Assembly (NCBI GenBank): GCA_020861205.1 | Contig: JAJBSY010000265.1 | Span: 8,463-15,925 of the forward strand | DNA: 7,463 bases | Origin: Deltaproteobacteria bacterium | GTDB lineage: Bacteria > Desulfobacterota > Desulfovibrionia > Desulfovibrionales > Desulfovibrionaceae | Direction: 5' to 3' | In this document: piece by piece, positions 1 to 6,494 of the stretch | Position numbering within the stretch: position 1 is the stretch's first letter | How the letters are laid out: each line of letters begins with the position of its first letter | Translations under genes and position numbers: made by a program | The notes under the pieces: model-generated | Databases searched by the model: none | Seen by the model: only the letters and a program-made list of their open reading frames with translations | What the model was told of the DNA's origin: nothing

Positions 1-364
1 CCGGAGTGCCCCATTCGAACTCGATGACGTCGACGTCCGCGCCGAGGCGCTCGGCCACGTCCTGCATCCGTTTGCCAAACACGCCGTTGATGATGACAAG
101 GACGCGGTCGCCTTTTTCCACCAGGTTCACAAAGCAGGTCTCCATGCCGGACGAGCCGGTGCCGGACATGGGGATGGTGCAGTTGTTCCGGGTGTTCATG
201 ACCGTCTGCAACTGCTCTTTGATGGCGTCCATGATCTTGATGAAGTAGGGGTCGAGGTGCCCGATGGTGGGCTTGGCGAGCGCCGCGTAAACTTCGTCAA
301 ACACGCAGGAAGGGCCGGGACCCATAAGCAGGGTCGGTTTGAGACCGTCGAGAAGATTCGCCAT
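1..364 (-). CDS. Class V aminotransferase (alanine/serine-glyoxylate aminotransferase-like), N-terminal part
   Basis: The first 121 residues of a PLP-dependent fold-type I aminotransferase are present; the rest lies beyond the left edge. The N-terminus has the AGXT/SGAT signature: a LLMGPGPS segment (residues 12-19), KPTIGHLDP (31-39), the phosphate-binding SGTGSSGME loop (67-75) and an INGVFGKRM segment (92-100). Family members transfer the amino group of alanine, serine or a related donor to glyoxylate or pyruvate in the cytosol. The Schiff-base lysine and the residues that decide substrate are outside the window, so the exact donor (alanine, serine, aminoethylphosphonate) cannot be named. 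The ATG at 364 is supported by an AGGAGA ribosome binding site (372-377) with a 7-base spacer. It is the most downstream gene here, separated by 338 bases from the decarboxylase gene, so it probably has its own promoter, although none stands out. Confidence 0.9.
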   Translation of the reverse strand, partial: MANLLDGLKPTLLMGPGPSCVFDEVYAALAKPTIGHLDPYFIKIMDAIKEQLQTVMNTRNNCTIPMSGTGSSGMETCFVNLVEKGDRVLVIINGVFGKRMQDVAERLGADVDVIEFEWGTP

Positions 365-446
365 AATGCTGTCTCCTGAAGAGCGTCGGGTTAATGATCG
401 TGTCCGCTTGTTGTGCCCCAAATACGGAATGATGGCAATACGGTGA

Positions 447-586
447 GCGGCGTGGTAGCGCCTCAATTCGCTTGATACGCCGTCAGACCCGTCCCGCGCG
501 AAGCGCGTGTATGTCCTGATACACTACGCTCCGCTAAGAACCCGCCTGTCTTGTCCGAAGTCACATTGAGGCACTACCGGCGGCGT
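447..586. repeat. MITE-like element: 14-base terminal inverted repeats inside a 7-base direct repeat
   Basis: GGTAGCGCCTCAAT at 454-467 is matched in inverted orientation by ATTGAGGCACTACC at 565-578 (13 of 14 bases pair). Just outside lie identical copies of GCGGCGT, at 447-453 and 580-586, with one extra G at 579. This is the pattern of a short non-autonomous transposon of about 126 bases with a target-site duplication. There is no open frame inside, but there is a strong central hairpin. The 1-base offset and the GC-rich flanking repeat leave chance as a real alternative, and I cannot name a parent insertion sequence. It sits in a gap and breaks no gene. Confidence 0.45.
498..534. repeat. 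Imperfect hairpin at the centre of the MITE-like element
   Basis: The arms at 498-512 and 519-534 pair over about 13 of 15 positions, with two mismatches and one bulged base, around the 6-base loop GTCCTG. The innermost six pairs, GTGTAT with ATACAC (507-512 and 519-524), are perfect. The run of T needed for an intrinsic terminator is absent on both strands, so it is more likely part of the repeat's own structure. Confidence 0.6.
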
Positions 587-636
587 TATGGGAACATGCG
601 TGATGATAGTTTATGCGAGCGGAGCCGCCGGATGTG

Positions 637-652
637 AAAACGCGGGGCGCGT
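637..652 (-). terminator. Possible weak intrinsic terminator after the UDP-glucuronate decarboxylase gene
   Basis: Read on the minus strand, ACGCG at 652-648 and CGCGT at 644-640 form a perfect 5-pair stem around a CCC loop, followed by TTT (639-637). It lies 50 bases past the stop codon. The stem is short and the T tract is only four bases counting the last stem base. An alternative stem, CGCGAC with GTCGCG (668-673 and 651-656), would compete with it. Confidence 0.3.
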
Positions 653-702
653 CGCGAACGGAACACACGCGACACGCCCGAAAACCGGGAAGAGGCGCCG
701 GT

Positions 703-1662
703 TTAGCGCACGACCCCGCGTTTGAGCAGGTTGTCGAAGTATTCGACGGTCCGGGTCAGCCCGTCCCGTAACTGGGTCCTGGGTTCCCAGCCATACCGCG
801 ATTTTGCGATCTCGATATCGGGCCGGCGTTGTTTCGGGTCGTCCGCGGGCAAGGGTTCGTGGCTGATGCCGGACCCGGATCCCGTAATGTCGATGATATT
901 TTGCGCCAGTTCCAGCATGGAGAATTCGCCGGGGTTGCCCATGTTCATTGGCCCGGTGAAGTCGCCCTCGTCATCCATGAACAGCACCATCAGGCGGATG
1001 AGATCCTCCACGAAACAGAACGAGCGGGTCTGGCTTCCGTCGCCGTAAATGGTGATGGGTTGCCCCTTGAGGGCCTGCATGATGAAATTGGAGACCACCC
1101 GGCCGTCGTTCGGGTGCATGTAGGGGCCGTAGGTGTTGAATATCCTGCCGACCTTGATGCGCAGGCCCGTCTGGCGGTGGTAGGCGAACATGAGCGCTTC
1201 GGCGCAGCGTTTGCCCTCGTCGTAACAGGAACGCGGGCCGATGGGGTTGACCTTTCCCCAGTAGCTTTCCGTTTGCGGATGAACCTCCGGGTCTCCGTAT
1301 ATCTCCGAGGTGGAGGCCTGAAAGATCGGAATCTTCAGCCGCTTGGCGAGCCCCAGCACGTTGATGGCCCCGTGGACGCAGGTCTTGATGGTCTGGACCG
1401 GGTCGACCTGGTAATGCACGGGAGACGCGGGACAGGCCAGGTTGAAGATGGCGTCCACTTCCACCACCAGCGGCAGCGTGACGTCGTGGCGCAGGAATTC
1501 GAAATTGGGGTTGCCGAAGAATTCCGCGATATTGTCGCGTGTGCCCGTAAAAAAATTGTCCACGCAGAGCACTTCGTCACCGCGGTCGAGCAGGGTCTTC
1601 GCGAGGTGCCGGCCGAGGAATCCCGCGCCGCCCGTAACCAGAATCCGTTTTTTCAAATGCAT
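703..1662 (-). CDS. uxs: UDP-glucuronate decarboxylase (UDP-xylose synthase)
   Basis: This is an extended short-chain dehydrogenase that converts UDP-glucuronate to UDP-xylose through an NAD-bound 4-keto intermediate in the cytosol. The 319 residues show the Rossmann motif GGAGFLG (11-17), the STSE segment with T118 and E120, the catalytic pair in SCYDEGK (Y147 and K151), then [16 protein letters not shown] (173-188) and GDGSQTRSF (207-215). The YDEGK form and the substrate-binding segments fit the UXS branch better than dTDP-glucose dehydratase. There is no membrane anchor, as in other bacterial forms. The start at 1662 is preferred: it begins [12 protein letters not shown], where relatives begin, and has GGGGGA (1667-1672) four bases upstream. 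The ATG at 1674 would add four residues and has no ribosome binding site. No other nucleotide-sugar genes are visible beside it; UDP-xylose probably feeds glycan synthesis encoded elsewhere. Confidence 0.93.
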   Translation of the reverse strand: MHLKKRILVTGGAGFLGRHLAKTLLDRGDEVLCVDNFFTGTRDNIAEFFGNPNFEFLRHDVTLPLVVEVDAIFNLACPASPVHYQVDPVQTIKTCVHGAINVLGLAKRLKIPIFQASTSEIYGDPEVHPQTESYWGKVNPIGPRSCYDEGKRCAEALMFAYHRQTGLRIKVGRIFNTYGPYMHPNDGRVVSNFIMQALKGQPITIYGDGSQTRSFCFVEDLIRLMVLFMDDEGDFTGPMNMGNPGEFSMLELAQNIIDITGSGSGISHEPLPADDPKQRRPDIEIAKSRYGWEPRTQLRDGLTRTVEYFDNLLKRGVVR

Positions 1663-1779
1663 ACGGTCCCCCATGCGTGTCGTGTTTTGCCCGGAAACCC
1701 TTCGGGGGAGCGGACAATATTCCGCCCGGCCGCTCGGGGCCGAGAAAAAATCTGGTGCGCCGGCGATGCGGCCCCCGGA
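1663..1779 (-). other. 117-base gap between the reductase and decarboxylase genes
   Basis: Reading on the minus strand, the gap contains a run of six T (1750-1745) about 30 bases past the reductase stop, but no convincing stem directly before it, so a terminator is not called. Further on, GCGGA and TCCGC (1710-1714 and 1721-1725) form an inverted repeat around the six bases CAATAT. A clear -35/-10 pair is absent, so the decarboxylase may have an unrecognised promoter or may be read through from the reductase gene. Confidence 0.4.
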
Positions 1780-3501
1780 TCATGCCCCGCTTTGCAGCGC
1801 ATGCCCGGCGCGGTTCACGGCTGTCAGGCCGCCGGCCACGGCTCGGGTGTTTTTCCGCCCCATCGAGTCAAGCACGCGCTGGGCTTCAAAGGCCCGCAGG
1901 CCCGTATTGCATACCAGCACGAGCGGCAAATCCGGCGGCAGTTCGCGGGCCTTGTCGCGCAGCATGTCCTGGGGCACGTTTTTCCAGTACCCGGGATGTG
2001 CCCCCACCAGGGCTGCCGCGCTGCGCGGGTCGCGCACGTCGAGAAAGCACGCCTCGCCGTCCGCCCGCTTATCCCACAAATGCATGAACTCGTCCACATC
2101 CATGGTCCGGCTGCGGCCCTCCAGGGCGTTTTCCGCCACGTTGCCGGCCACGTTGAGCACGTCCATGGCGGACGCGAAGGGCGGAGCGTAGACGACCTCC
2201 AGGTTGCCGACATCCGCCACCGTGCCCCCGGAAGCAAGGAGCGGAACCACGGCATTGATGCGGGCCACGAGCCCGTCGCCCGAAGCCCCCATGCCCTGGA
2301 TGCCCAGGACGCGCCGCGTGGAGCGGTCCGCCACCAGTTCGAGCGCCATCATGGCATGGTCCGGGTAAAAATGCGCCCGGTCCACCTGCTCGACATGCAC
2401 GGAAACGGCGTCGAACCCGGCCTTTTGCGCCTGCCGAAGGGTGAGCCCCGCGCCGGATACCGACTGGGAGAACAGTTTGACCCCCCAGGACCCGACGGCG
2501 CCGCGGAACGTGGCGCAACCGCCCGCAAGGTTGGTGCCGATAACCCGGCCCTGGCGGTTGGCCTGGGAACCGAGCGCGAACCAGCCCGGTTTGCCGGTCA
2601 CCAGGTTGGTGACGGCCGCGCAATCGCCGCCGCTGTAAATGGAAGGGTCGGACGTACGCAAATGCTCGTCCACGATGATCAGGCCGGTCTCCGTCATTGC
2701 CAGGCCCGCTTGCGCCGCCAGGGCCGTTTCCGGGGAAACGCCCGCGGCCATGATCACCAGGTCGGCTTCTATCGTACGCTTATCGGTAACGACGCGTTTT
2801 ACCTCGCCGTTCTCACCCTCGAAGCGGAGAACCTTTTCCCCGCACAGGACGGCGACCCCGTTTTGTTCCAGGTCCCGCGCCGCCATGGCGGCGAGCAGGG
2901 GGGAGACGTTGGCGGGAAGAATCTGGTCCGCGAGTTCCACGACCGAAACCGGCAGACCCCAGAGATCCGCCAGGCCAACGGCCATTTCCAGGCCGATGAA
3001 CCCGCCGCCCACGACAACGGCCGCCTGGACCCCGCCACGGGAGACCGCGTTCTTGATACGCTCGGCGTCGTCCAGGTCGGCGGCGGCGGTCACGCCCAAA
3101 AGATCGATTCCCGGTATGGGGGGCATCTTGGCGCGGCTGCCCGTCGCCAGGACCAGCCTGTCGTAAGAAAGCTCCCGGACCTCGAGGGTTGCCAGGTCTT
3201 CCATGCGCAGGCGCTTCCGGGCCCGGTCAACGGCAATGACCTTGGTGCGGGTAAGCGCGTTCACGCCCTTGTAGCGCAGAAAAAAGTCCTCGTCGCGCAC
3301 AACGCCGTACGGGGTCGCGCGCAGGTCGTCCACCCGGTCCACCTCGCCGGAGACGAAAAAGGGAATGCCGCACCCGCCGTAGGAAATACGGTCCGACTGG
3401 TCGATGAGCGTCACCCGGCCTTCGGGCATCATCCGCATGAAACGGCAGGCCGCCTTGGGACCGAGAGCCACGCCGCCGACAACGACAACATGCAATGACA
3501 T
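1780..3501 (-). CDS. CoA-disulfide/persulfide reductase with C-terminal rhodanese domain
   Basis: This is an FAD- and NAD(P)H-dependent oxidoreductase of the single-cysteine CoA-disulfide reductase family, 573 residues, fused to rhodanese. FAD binding starts at GGVALG (9-14). C44 in YGGCGIP is the redox cysteine that forms a mixed disulfide or persulfide with CoA. GGGFIG (165-170) binds the pyridine nucleotide, and GGDCA (291-295) contacts the FAD. HFYP (Y379) and YAPPF (Y438) carry the tyrosines typical of the CoADR dimer interface. The rhodanese domain spans about 467-565, with active C531 in CNTGLR. Fusions of this kind reduce CoA disulfide, CoA persulfide or polysulfide, which suggests sulfane-sulfur handling in the cytosol; the natural substrate cannot be read from sequence. 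The ATG at 3501 follows a perfect AGGAGG (3507-3512) by 5 bases; upstream extensions lack support. It appears to have its own promoter. Confidence 0.92.
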   Translation of the reverse strand: MSLHVVVVGGVALGPKAACRFMRMMPEGRVTLIDQSDRISYGGCGIPFFVSGEVDRVDDLRATPYGVVRDEDFFLRYKGVNALTRTKVIAVDRARKRLRMEDLATLEVRELSYDRLVLATGSRAKMPPIPGIDLLGVTAAADLDDAERIKNAVSRGGVQAAVVVGGGFIGLEMAVGLADLWGLPVSVVELADQILPANVSPLLAAMAARDLEQNGVAVLCGEKVLRFEGENGEVKRVVTDKRTIEADLVIMAAGVSPETALAAQAGLAMTETGLIIVDEHLRTSDPSIYSGGDCAAVTNLVTGKPGWFALGSQANRQGRVIGTNLAGGCATFRGAVGSWGVKLFSQSVSGAGLTLRQAQKAGFDAVSVHVEQVDRAHFYPDHAMMALELVADRSTRRVLGIQGMGASGDGLVARINAVVPLLASGGTVADVGNLEVVYAPPFASAMDVLNVAGNVAENALEGRSRTMDVDEFMHLWDKRADGEACFLDVRDPRSAAALVGAHPGYWKNVPQDMLRDKARELPPDLPLVLVCNTGLRAFEAQRVLDSMGRKNTRAVAGGLTAVNRAGHALQSGA

Positions 3502-3524
3502 AAACGCCTCCTGAGTACGCCCGG

Positions 3525-3577
3525 GGGAAGCCGGGGGAAAGGCTTCCCGCATTACGGATCGTCGCCGGCATTGCCGG
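3525..3577 (-). promoter_or_regulatory. Hairpin-rich leader of the CoA-disulfide reductase gene
   Basis: Two inverted repeats lie between the predicted promoter and the ribosome binding site. One is the near-perfect palindrome CCGGCATTGCCGG (3565-3577, single central base). The other is a perfect 8-pair stem, GGGAAGCC with GGCTTCCC (3525-3532 and 3541-3548), around an 8-base loop, ending 12 bases before the AGGAGG. Neither is followed by a T run, so they are not typical terminators. They could be RNA structures or, for the palindrome, a repressor site. No known riboswitch class is recognised. Confidence 0.4.
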
Positions 3578-3604
3578 AAGGCGGAAAGGGCCGCCGTCCT
3601 TCAG

Positions 3605-3633
3605 CTTATAGCAAAGGGGAGGCGAAGGGTCAC
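3605..3633 (-). promoter_or_regulatory. Candidate sigma-70 promoter for the CoA-disulfide reductase gene
   Basis: On the minus strand GTGACC (3633-3628) is separated by exactly 17 bases from TATAAG (3610-3605), matching the -35 and -10 consensus at 4 of 6 and 5 of 6 positions. Transcription would start near 3598, giving a leader of about 97 bases. This fits the 180-base gap that breaks the tight spacing of the upstream operon. Confidence 0.5.
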
Positions 3634-3644
3634 CCCCTTGCCGG

Positions 3645-3666
3645 CGGCGACGGAACCAGGTCGCCG
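3645..3666 (-). other. Hairpin just after the tatD stop codon
   Basis: CGGCGAC and GTCGCCG (3645-3651 and 3660-3666) form a perfect 7-pair stem around an 8-base loop, starting 15 bases past the tatD stop. No T tract follows on the minus strand, so it would act as an RNA 3'-end stabiliser or part of a factor-dependent terminator rather than a standard intrinsic terminator. Confidence 0.35.
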
Positions 3667-3681
3667 AACAAAGGTACGCAA

Positions 3682-4545
3682 TTACCGGTCCGAAGGGTAT
3701 TGTTTTCTCGGCAGCGCAACGCCGAAAAACCGCCGCGCATTCTCGCCGCACCGGGTCCAGAGGTCGGCGGCGGGAAGGCCGAGGGCCTCGGCCATGGCGT
3801 GGACGGTGAATACCGTGTACGCGGGCTCGTTCCGTTTGCCCCGGTAAGGCATGGGCGTAAGATAGGGGCAGTCCGTTTCGGCCAGGAGCCGGTCCGGGGG
3901 GATGACGGAGAGCGCGTCGCGCAAGGCGGCGTTGGCGGGGTAGGTGACCGGGCCGGGCACGGAAATATGCCAGCCCGCGTCAACCAGGTATTGCGCCTGG
4001 TCGCGCGTGCCGCCGAAACAATGCCACAGCAGGGGATACCCGTGGAACCCTTCGTCGCGGAGGATGGCAAGGGTTTGCTCATGGGCGTCGCGGGAGTGGA
4101 TGACCACCGGCTTGTTCAGGTCGCGCGCCAGGCGCAACTGGTCGATAAAGGCCGGTATCTGCACGTCTGGCGGGCAGTCTTTCCAGTAAAAGTCCAGGCC
4201 GATTTCACCCACCGCGCGCAGGCGCTCGTCCGCGGCAAAGGCGCAGATCATGGCCTCGCGTTCCCCGGGCGTGTAGTCCGTGGCGTCCGTGGGGTGAACG
4301 CCCAGGATAAAGAATACGCCGGGATGGTTCCGGAACCGCTCCCTGCCCGTTTCCCAGGCGGCCGCGCTCAGGAACACGTTGCCGATGGTCGCGACGCCGG
4401 CGGCTTCGGCGCGCGCCAGAACGGAATCAACCTCGTCGTCCGAGAAGTGGCGCAGGTCCAGGTGCGCGTGAGAATCCGTTCCGGTAAGGGGCATGTCCAG
4501 GGAAGCCGGGTCGATTCGCGGCTCGCAATGTTTTTTCTTGCTCAT
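3682..4545 (-). CDS. tatD: TatD family metal-dependent hydrolase (DNase-like)
   Basis: The 287 residues form a TIM-barrel amidohydrolase-type enzyme of the TatD/YcfH/YjjV group; characterised members are divalent-metal 3'-5' exonucleases with proposed roles in DNA repair and fragment clearance. All expected metal ligands are visible: H26 and H28 (SHAHLD), E114 (VGEIGLDFY), H150 (VVIHSRD), H175 (LLWHCFGG) and D225 (AETDCPYLTP). The start at 4545 overlaps the glycosyltransferase stop by the four bases ATGA and has a good GGAGG (4553-4557), so it is preferred over M18, although the resulting lead of about 20 residues before the HxH motif is longer than in E. coli TatD. Translation is probably coupled to the upstream gene. 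It is the last gene of the dnaX-ybaB-recR cluster. The exact family branch (tatD, ycfH or yjjV) is not resolved. Confidence 0.93.
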   Translation of the reverse strand: MSKKKHCEPRIDPASLDMPLTGTDSHAHLDLRHFSDDEVDSVLARAEAAGVATIGNVFLSAAAWETGRERFRNHPGVFFILGVHPTDATDYTPGEREAMICAFAADERLRAVGEIGLDFYWKDCPPDVQIPAFIDQLRLARDLNKPVVIHSRDAHEQTLAILRDEGFHGYPLLWHCFGGTRDQAQYLVDAGWHISVPGPVTYPANAALRDALSVIPPDRLLAETDCPYLTPMPYRGKRNEPAYTVFTVHAMAEALGLPAADLWTRCGENARRFFGVALPRKQYPSDR

Positions 4546-5567
4546 GATCCGGCCTCCAGCAGGGACCAAACGGCGCGCACCTCCTCGCGTTGCGCGTCGG
4601 CGGAATAGGCGGCGGCGGTTACGAGGGCCTGCTCCCGGATGGCCGCGTACGCCGGCCCGTTTTCGCGGACCATGGCGACGGCGTGGCCCAGCAGAAATGC
4701 GGCTTCCACAACGTCGCCGTCCGAAGCGAACAGGCCGTTGCCGTTCCAGGGAACGGGACGGAGATCGACGCGGGGAACATAGCGGCCGGGTTCGGCCTGC
4801 CGCATGTAGTCCCAGCCGCCGAAACCGGAGAACCCGACGACCAGGCATCCGGAGGCCATGGCCTCCAGGGGCGGCAACGGGCACCCTTCCGGGAACCCGC
4901 TGGCGAGGAAGATGTGGCAGGAGCCCAGGGTCCGGGCGACCTCGTCCGGCGGCATGTTATGGATAACAACCCGCTCGATGCGGGGTTTGCCCTTCGTGTC
5001 CAGGGCCTCGGTTATCCGCATGATCTGTTCGGCCAGGGCCTTGTTCTTGCGGGGCATCCAGGCCACGCGCACGGTTTTGCCCCCTTCCCGCGAACCGGGA
5101 TGAAAGCGCGCCGTATCGATGGACGGCCGCGCGATGCCCGCGAGCGGCAGTTTCGCCATGGTCTCCACGAACCGGGCCACGGGATGGGACACGGCAAGGA
5201 AGGCGGCGGGCAACCTTTCCCACGACGCGCCTTCCGGCAAGGCCGAAAACACGTAGGCCCAGTTCTGGGCGTAGACCAGGGTCCGCGCTTTGACGGCCAA
5301 GGCCGGGGCCATCATGTTGGGCCAGCCTTCGGCGATCAGGAGAAGATCGGTTTCCCGCAGGAAGGAGGCGCCCTTCCGGCCGGAAACAGCGTCCCACGGC
5401 ATGACGGCGAAGCCGTTCCCGGCCTGCGTCTTGAGGCCGGGCGCGGTTTCCGCGCCGGTAAGCGCCACGTCAAGGCCGAGCTCGCGAAGGCGGGCCGCGA
5501 TCTGGTAAAAAACCGCGATTCCCCCAGTCATCCGGGGCATCGGGGGTATGGCGATGACCGTGCGCAT
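4542..5567 (-). CDS. GT4-like glycosyltransferase (GT-B fold)
   Basis: This 341-residue protein resembles group 1 (GT4) glycosyltransferases, which move a sugar from a nucleotide donor to a lipid, sugar or other acceptor at the cytosolic side of the membrane. The N-terminal Rossmann half begins MRTVIAIPPM and has an MTGGI loop (13-17). The C-terminal half carries the donor-binding EX7E motif, E227 and E235 in PEGCPLPPLEAMASG (226-240), followed by CLVVGFSGFGG. No membrane segment is seen. It is somewhat short for the family, with a compact N-terminal half. It begins one base after the recR stop without a clear ribosome binding site, which suggests re-initiation by ribosomes finishing recR, and its stop overlaps the tatD start. 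Donor and acceptor are unknown. A role linked to recombination is not implied by the fold, so its place between recR and tatD is unexplained. Confidence 0.85.
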   Translation of the reverse strand: MRTVIAIPPMPRMTGGIAVFYQIAARLRELGLDVALTGAETAPGLKTQAGNGFAVMPWDAVSGRKGASFLRETDLLLIAEGWPNMMAPALAVKARTLVYAQNWAYVFSALPEGASWERLPAAFLAVSHPVARFVETMAKLPLAGIARPSIDTARFHPGSREGGKTVRVAWMPRKNKALAEQIMRITEALDTKGKPRIERVVIHNMPPDEVARTLGSCHIFLASGFPEGCPLPPLEAMASGCLVVGFSGFGGWDYMRQAEPGRYVPRVDLRPVPWNGNGLFASDGDVVEAAFLLGHAVAMVRENGPAYAAIREQALVTAAAYSADAQREEVRAVWSLLEAGS

Positions 5568-5568
5568 C

Positions 5569-6177
5569 CTAGAGCTTCTGCCTGTATGCCAGCGATTGGC
5601 GCAGGGTTTCCCGGTCCATGAAGCGCACCTCCGCTCCGAGGGGTATTCCCTGGGCGAGCCGGGTCACCGTGATCCGCGGAAATTTCGCGTTGACCCGGTT
5701 GCGGATGAAGGAGGCCGTGGTTTCCGCTTCCAGCCGCGTGCCGAGCGCCAGGATAAGTTCCTTGACGACGCCTTGGGCCAGGCGGTTTTCCAACCGTTCC
5801 ATTTCGAGTGTTTCCGGAGTGACGTTGTCCAGCGGGGCGAGCAGGCCGCCGAGTATGAGATACAGGCCCTTGTAAAACGCGCCGTCTTCAAGGGTGAGCA
5901 TACTGTCCCAGTCGGAAACGAGGCACAGGGTTTCCCGGCTGCGCGCGCCGTCGGAACAGATCGGGCAGGGGTCCGTATCCGTGAGCGCGCCGCACAAGGA
6001 GCAGAGATGCAGGTTGTCACGCAGATCATGGATGGCGCGTCCCAGGCCGCGCGTTTGCGCTTCCGGCCATTTCAGGAACGTCATGGCGATGCGCAGGGCG
6101 GATTTGGGACCCAGGCCCGGCAGGCCGGCGATCTGGCCCACAACGTCCGCCAGGGGTTGGGGGAGACGGTTGTTCAT
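5569..6177 (-). CDS. recR: Recombination mediator protein RecR
   Basis: RecR works with RecO (and RecF) to load RecA on SSB-coated single-stranded DNA in gap repair. The length of 202 residues is normal (E. coli has 201). The order is right: helix-hairpin-helix with GLPGLGPKSALRIA (18-31), a C4 zinc finger (C59, C62, C71, C74), the Toprim domain (about 82-180, with ILGGLLAPLDNVTPE) and a C-terminal GIPLGAEVRFMD segment. The Toprim start is unusual: where E. coli has VVESPAD, this protein has LVSDWDS (86-92), so the usual glutamate is S88. The ATG at 6177 has AGGAG (6182-6186) that overlaps the ybaB stop, with an 8-base gap between the genes. Longer in-frame openings upstream run through ybaB in another frame and are not real. 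Confidence 0.96.
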   Translation of the reverse strand: MNNRLPQPLADVVGQIAGLPGLGPKSALRIAMTFLKWPEAQTRGLGRAIHDLRDNLHLCSLCGALTDTDPCPICSDGARSRETLCLVSDWDSMLTLEDGAFYKGLYLILGGLLAPLDNVTPETLEMERLENRLAQGVVKELILALGTRLEAETTASFIRNRVNAKFPRITVTRLAQGIPLGAEVRFMDRETLRQSLAYRQKL

Positions 6178-6185
6178 GAAACTCC

Positions 6186-6494
6186 TCAGGAAATGCCGGG
6201 GATGCTGATGCCGCCGGTCAGAGCGCGCATCTCGCTGCCTATAAGCTCGCGGGACTGGCGCAGCGCGTCGTTCACCGCCGTCAGGACCAGGTCTTCCAGC
6301 ATGGAGCTGTCGCTTTCGTCCAGCAGGGTTTTGTCGATCGTGACGGAAAGCAGCTCCTGCTTGCCGTTGCAGGTTACCGTGACCATGCCGCCGCCGCTCG
6401 AACCGGTCAGGACCTTCCTGCCCAGCTCGTCCTGAAGCGTGGCCATTTTTTCCTGCATCTGCTGTACCTGTTTCATGATATCGAGTCCGAACAT
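6186..6494 (-). CDS. ybaB: YbaB/EbfC family nucleoid-associated protein
   Basis: This is a small DNA-binding protein, 102 residues, of the YbaB/EbfC family. Members form tweezer-like dimers that bind DNA and coat the nucleoid. The sequence starts MFGLDIMKQVQQMQEKM, the family's amphipathic first helix. It continues through VLTGSSGGGMVTVTCNGKQELLSV (residues 28-51), the typical Gly-rich strand pair, to a long acidic-then-basic helix (about 59-90). The ATG at 6494 has AGAGGA (6501-6506) six bases upstream; the internal M7 is less likely. Its place between dnaX and recR is the classical arrangement in many bacteria and strongly supports the call. Its direct contribution to recombination is not settled. 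Confidence 0.96.
   Translation of the reverse strand: MFGLDIMKQVQQMQEKMATLQDELGRKVLTGSSGGGMVTVTCNGKQELLSVTIDKTLLDESDSSMLEDLVLTAVNDALRQSRELIGSEMRALTGGISIPGIS

Larger units (their letters stand above)
365..702. other. Non-coding gap with MITE-like repeat and possible terminator
   Basis: This 338-base gap between the decarboxylase and aminotransferase genes has no supported reading frame. It holds a possible terminator next to the decarboxylase stop (640-652), an inverted-repeat element near 454-579, and the ribosome binding site of the aminotransferase (372-377). I looked for a promoter in the 90 bases before the aminotransferase and found only weak matches, for example TTGGGG, a 16-base spacer and GATCAT. 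None is worth calling. Confidence 0.6.

Noticed and set aside
365..453. A sigma-54 or sigma-70 promoter before the aminotransferase
   Set aside because: TTGGGGCAC with a following AACAAGC lacks the GG-N10-GC spacing, and the best sigma-70 pair matches only about half of the consensus positions.
1745..1779. An intrinsic terminator after the CoA-disulfide reductase gene
   Set aside because: There is a run of six T, but only a 4-pair stem with an 8-base gap before it, which is too weak to call.
829..3498. An 889-codon open frame on the plus strand across the decarboxylase and reductase genes
   Set aside because: It is antisense to two well-supported enzymes, is rich in His, Arg, Gly and Pro without domain motifs, and has no ribosome binding site. 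It reflects the GC-rich third positions of the minus-strand genes.
4546..4884. An upstream extension of the tatD frame to 4884
   Set aside because: It runs through the glycosyltransferase in another frame; the ATG at 4545 has GGAGG and an ATGA overlap.
3571..6435. Several plus-strand frames of about 300-345 codons (3571-4608, 4590-5621, 5548-6435)
   Set aside because: All lie antisense to tatD, the glycosyltransferase and recR/ybaB, show no recognisable motifs and have the same composition bias.
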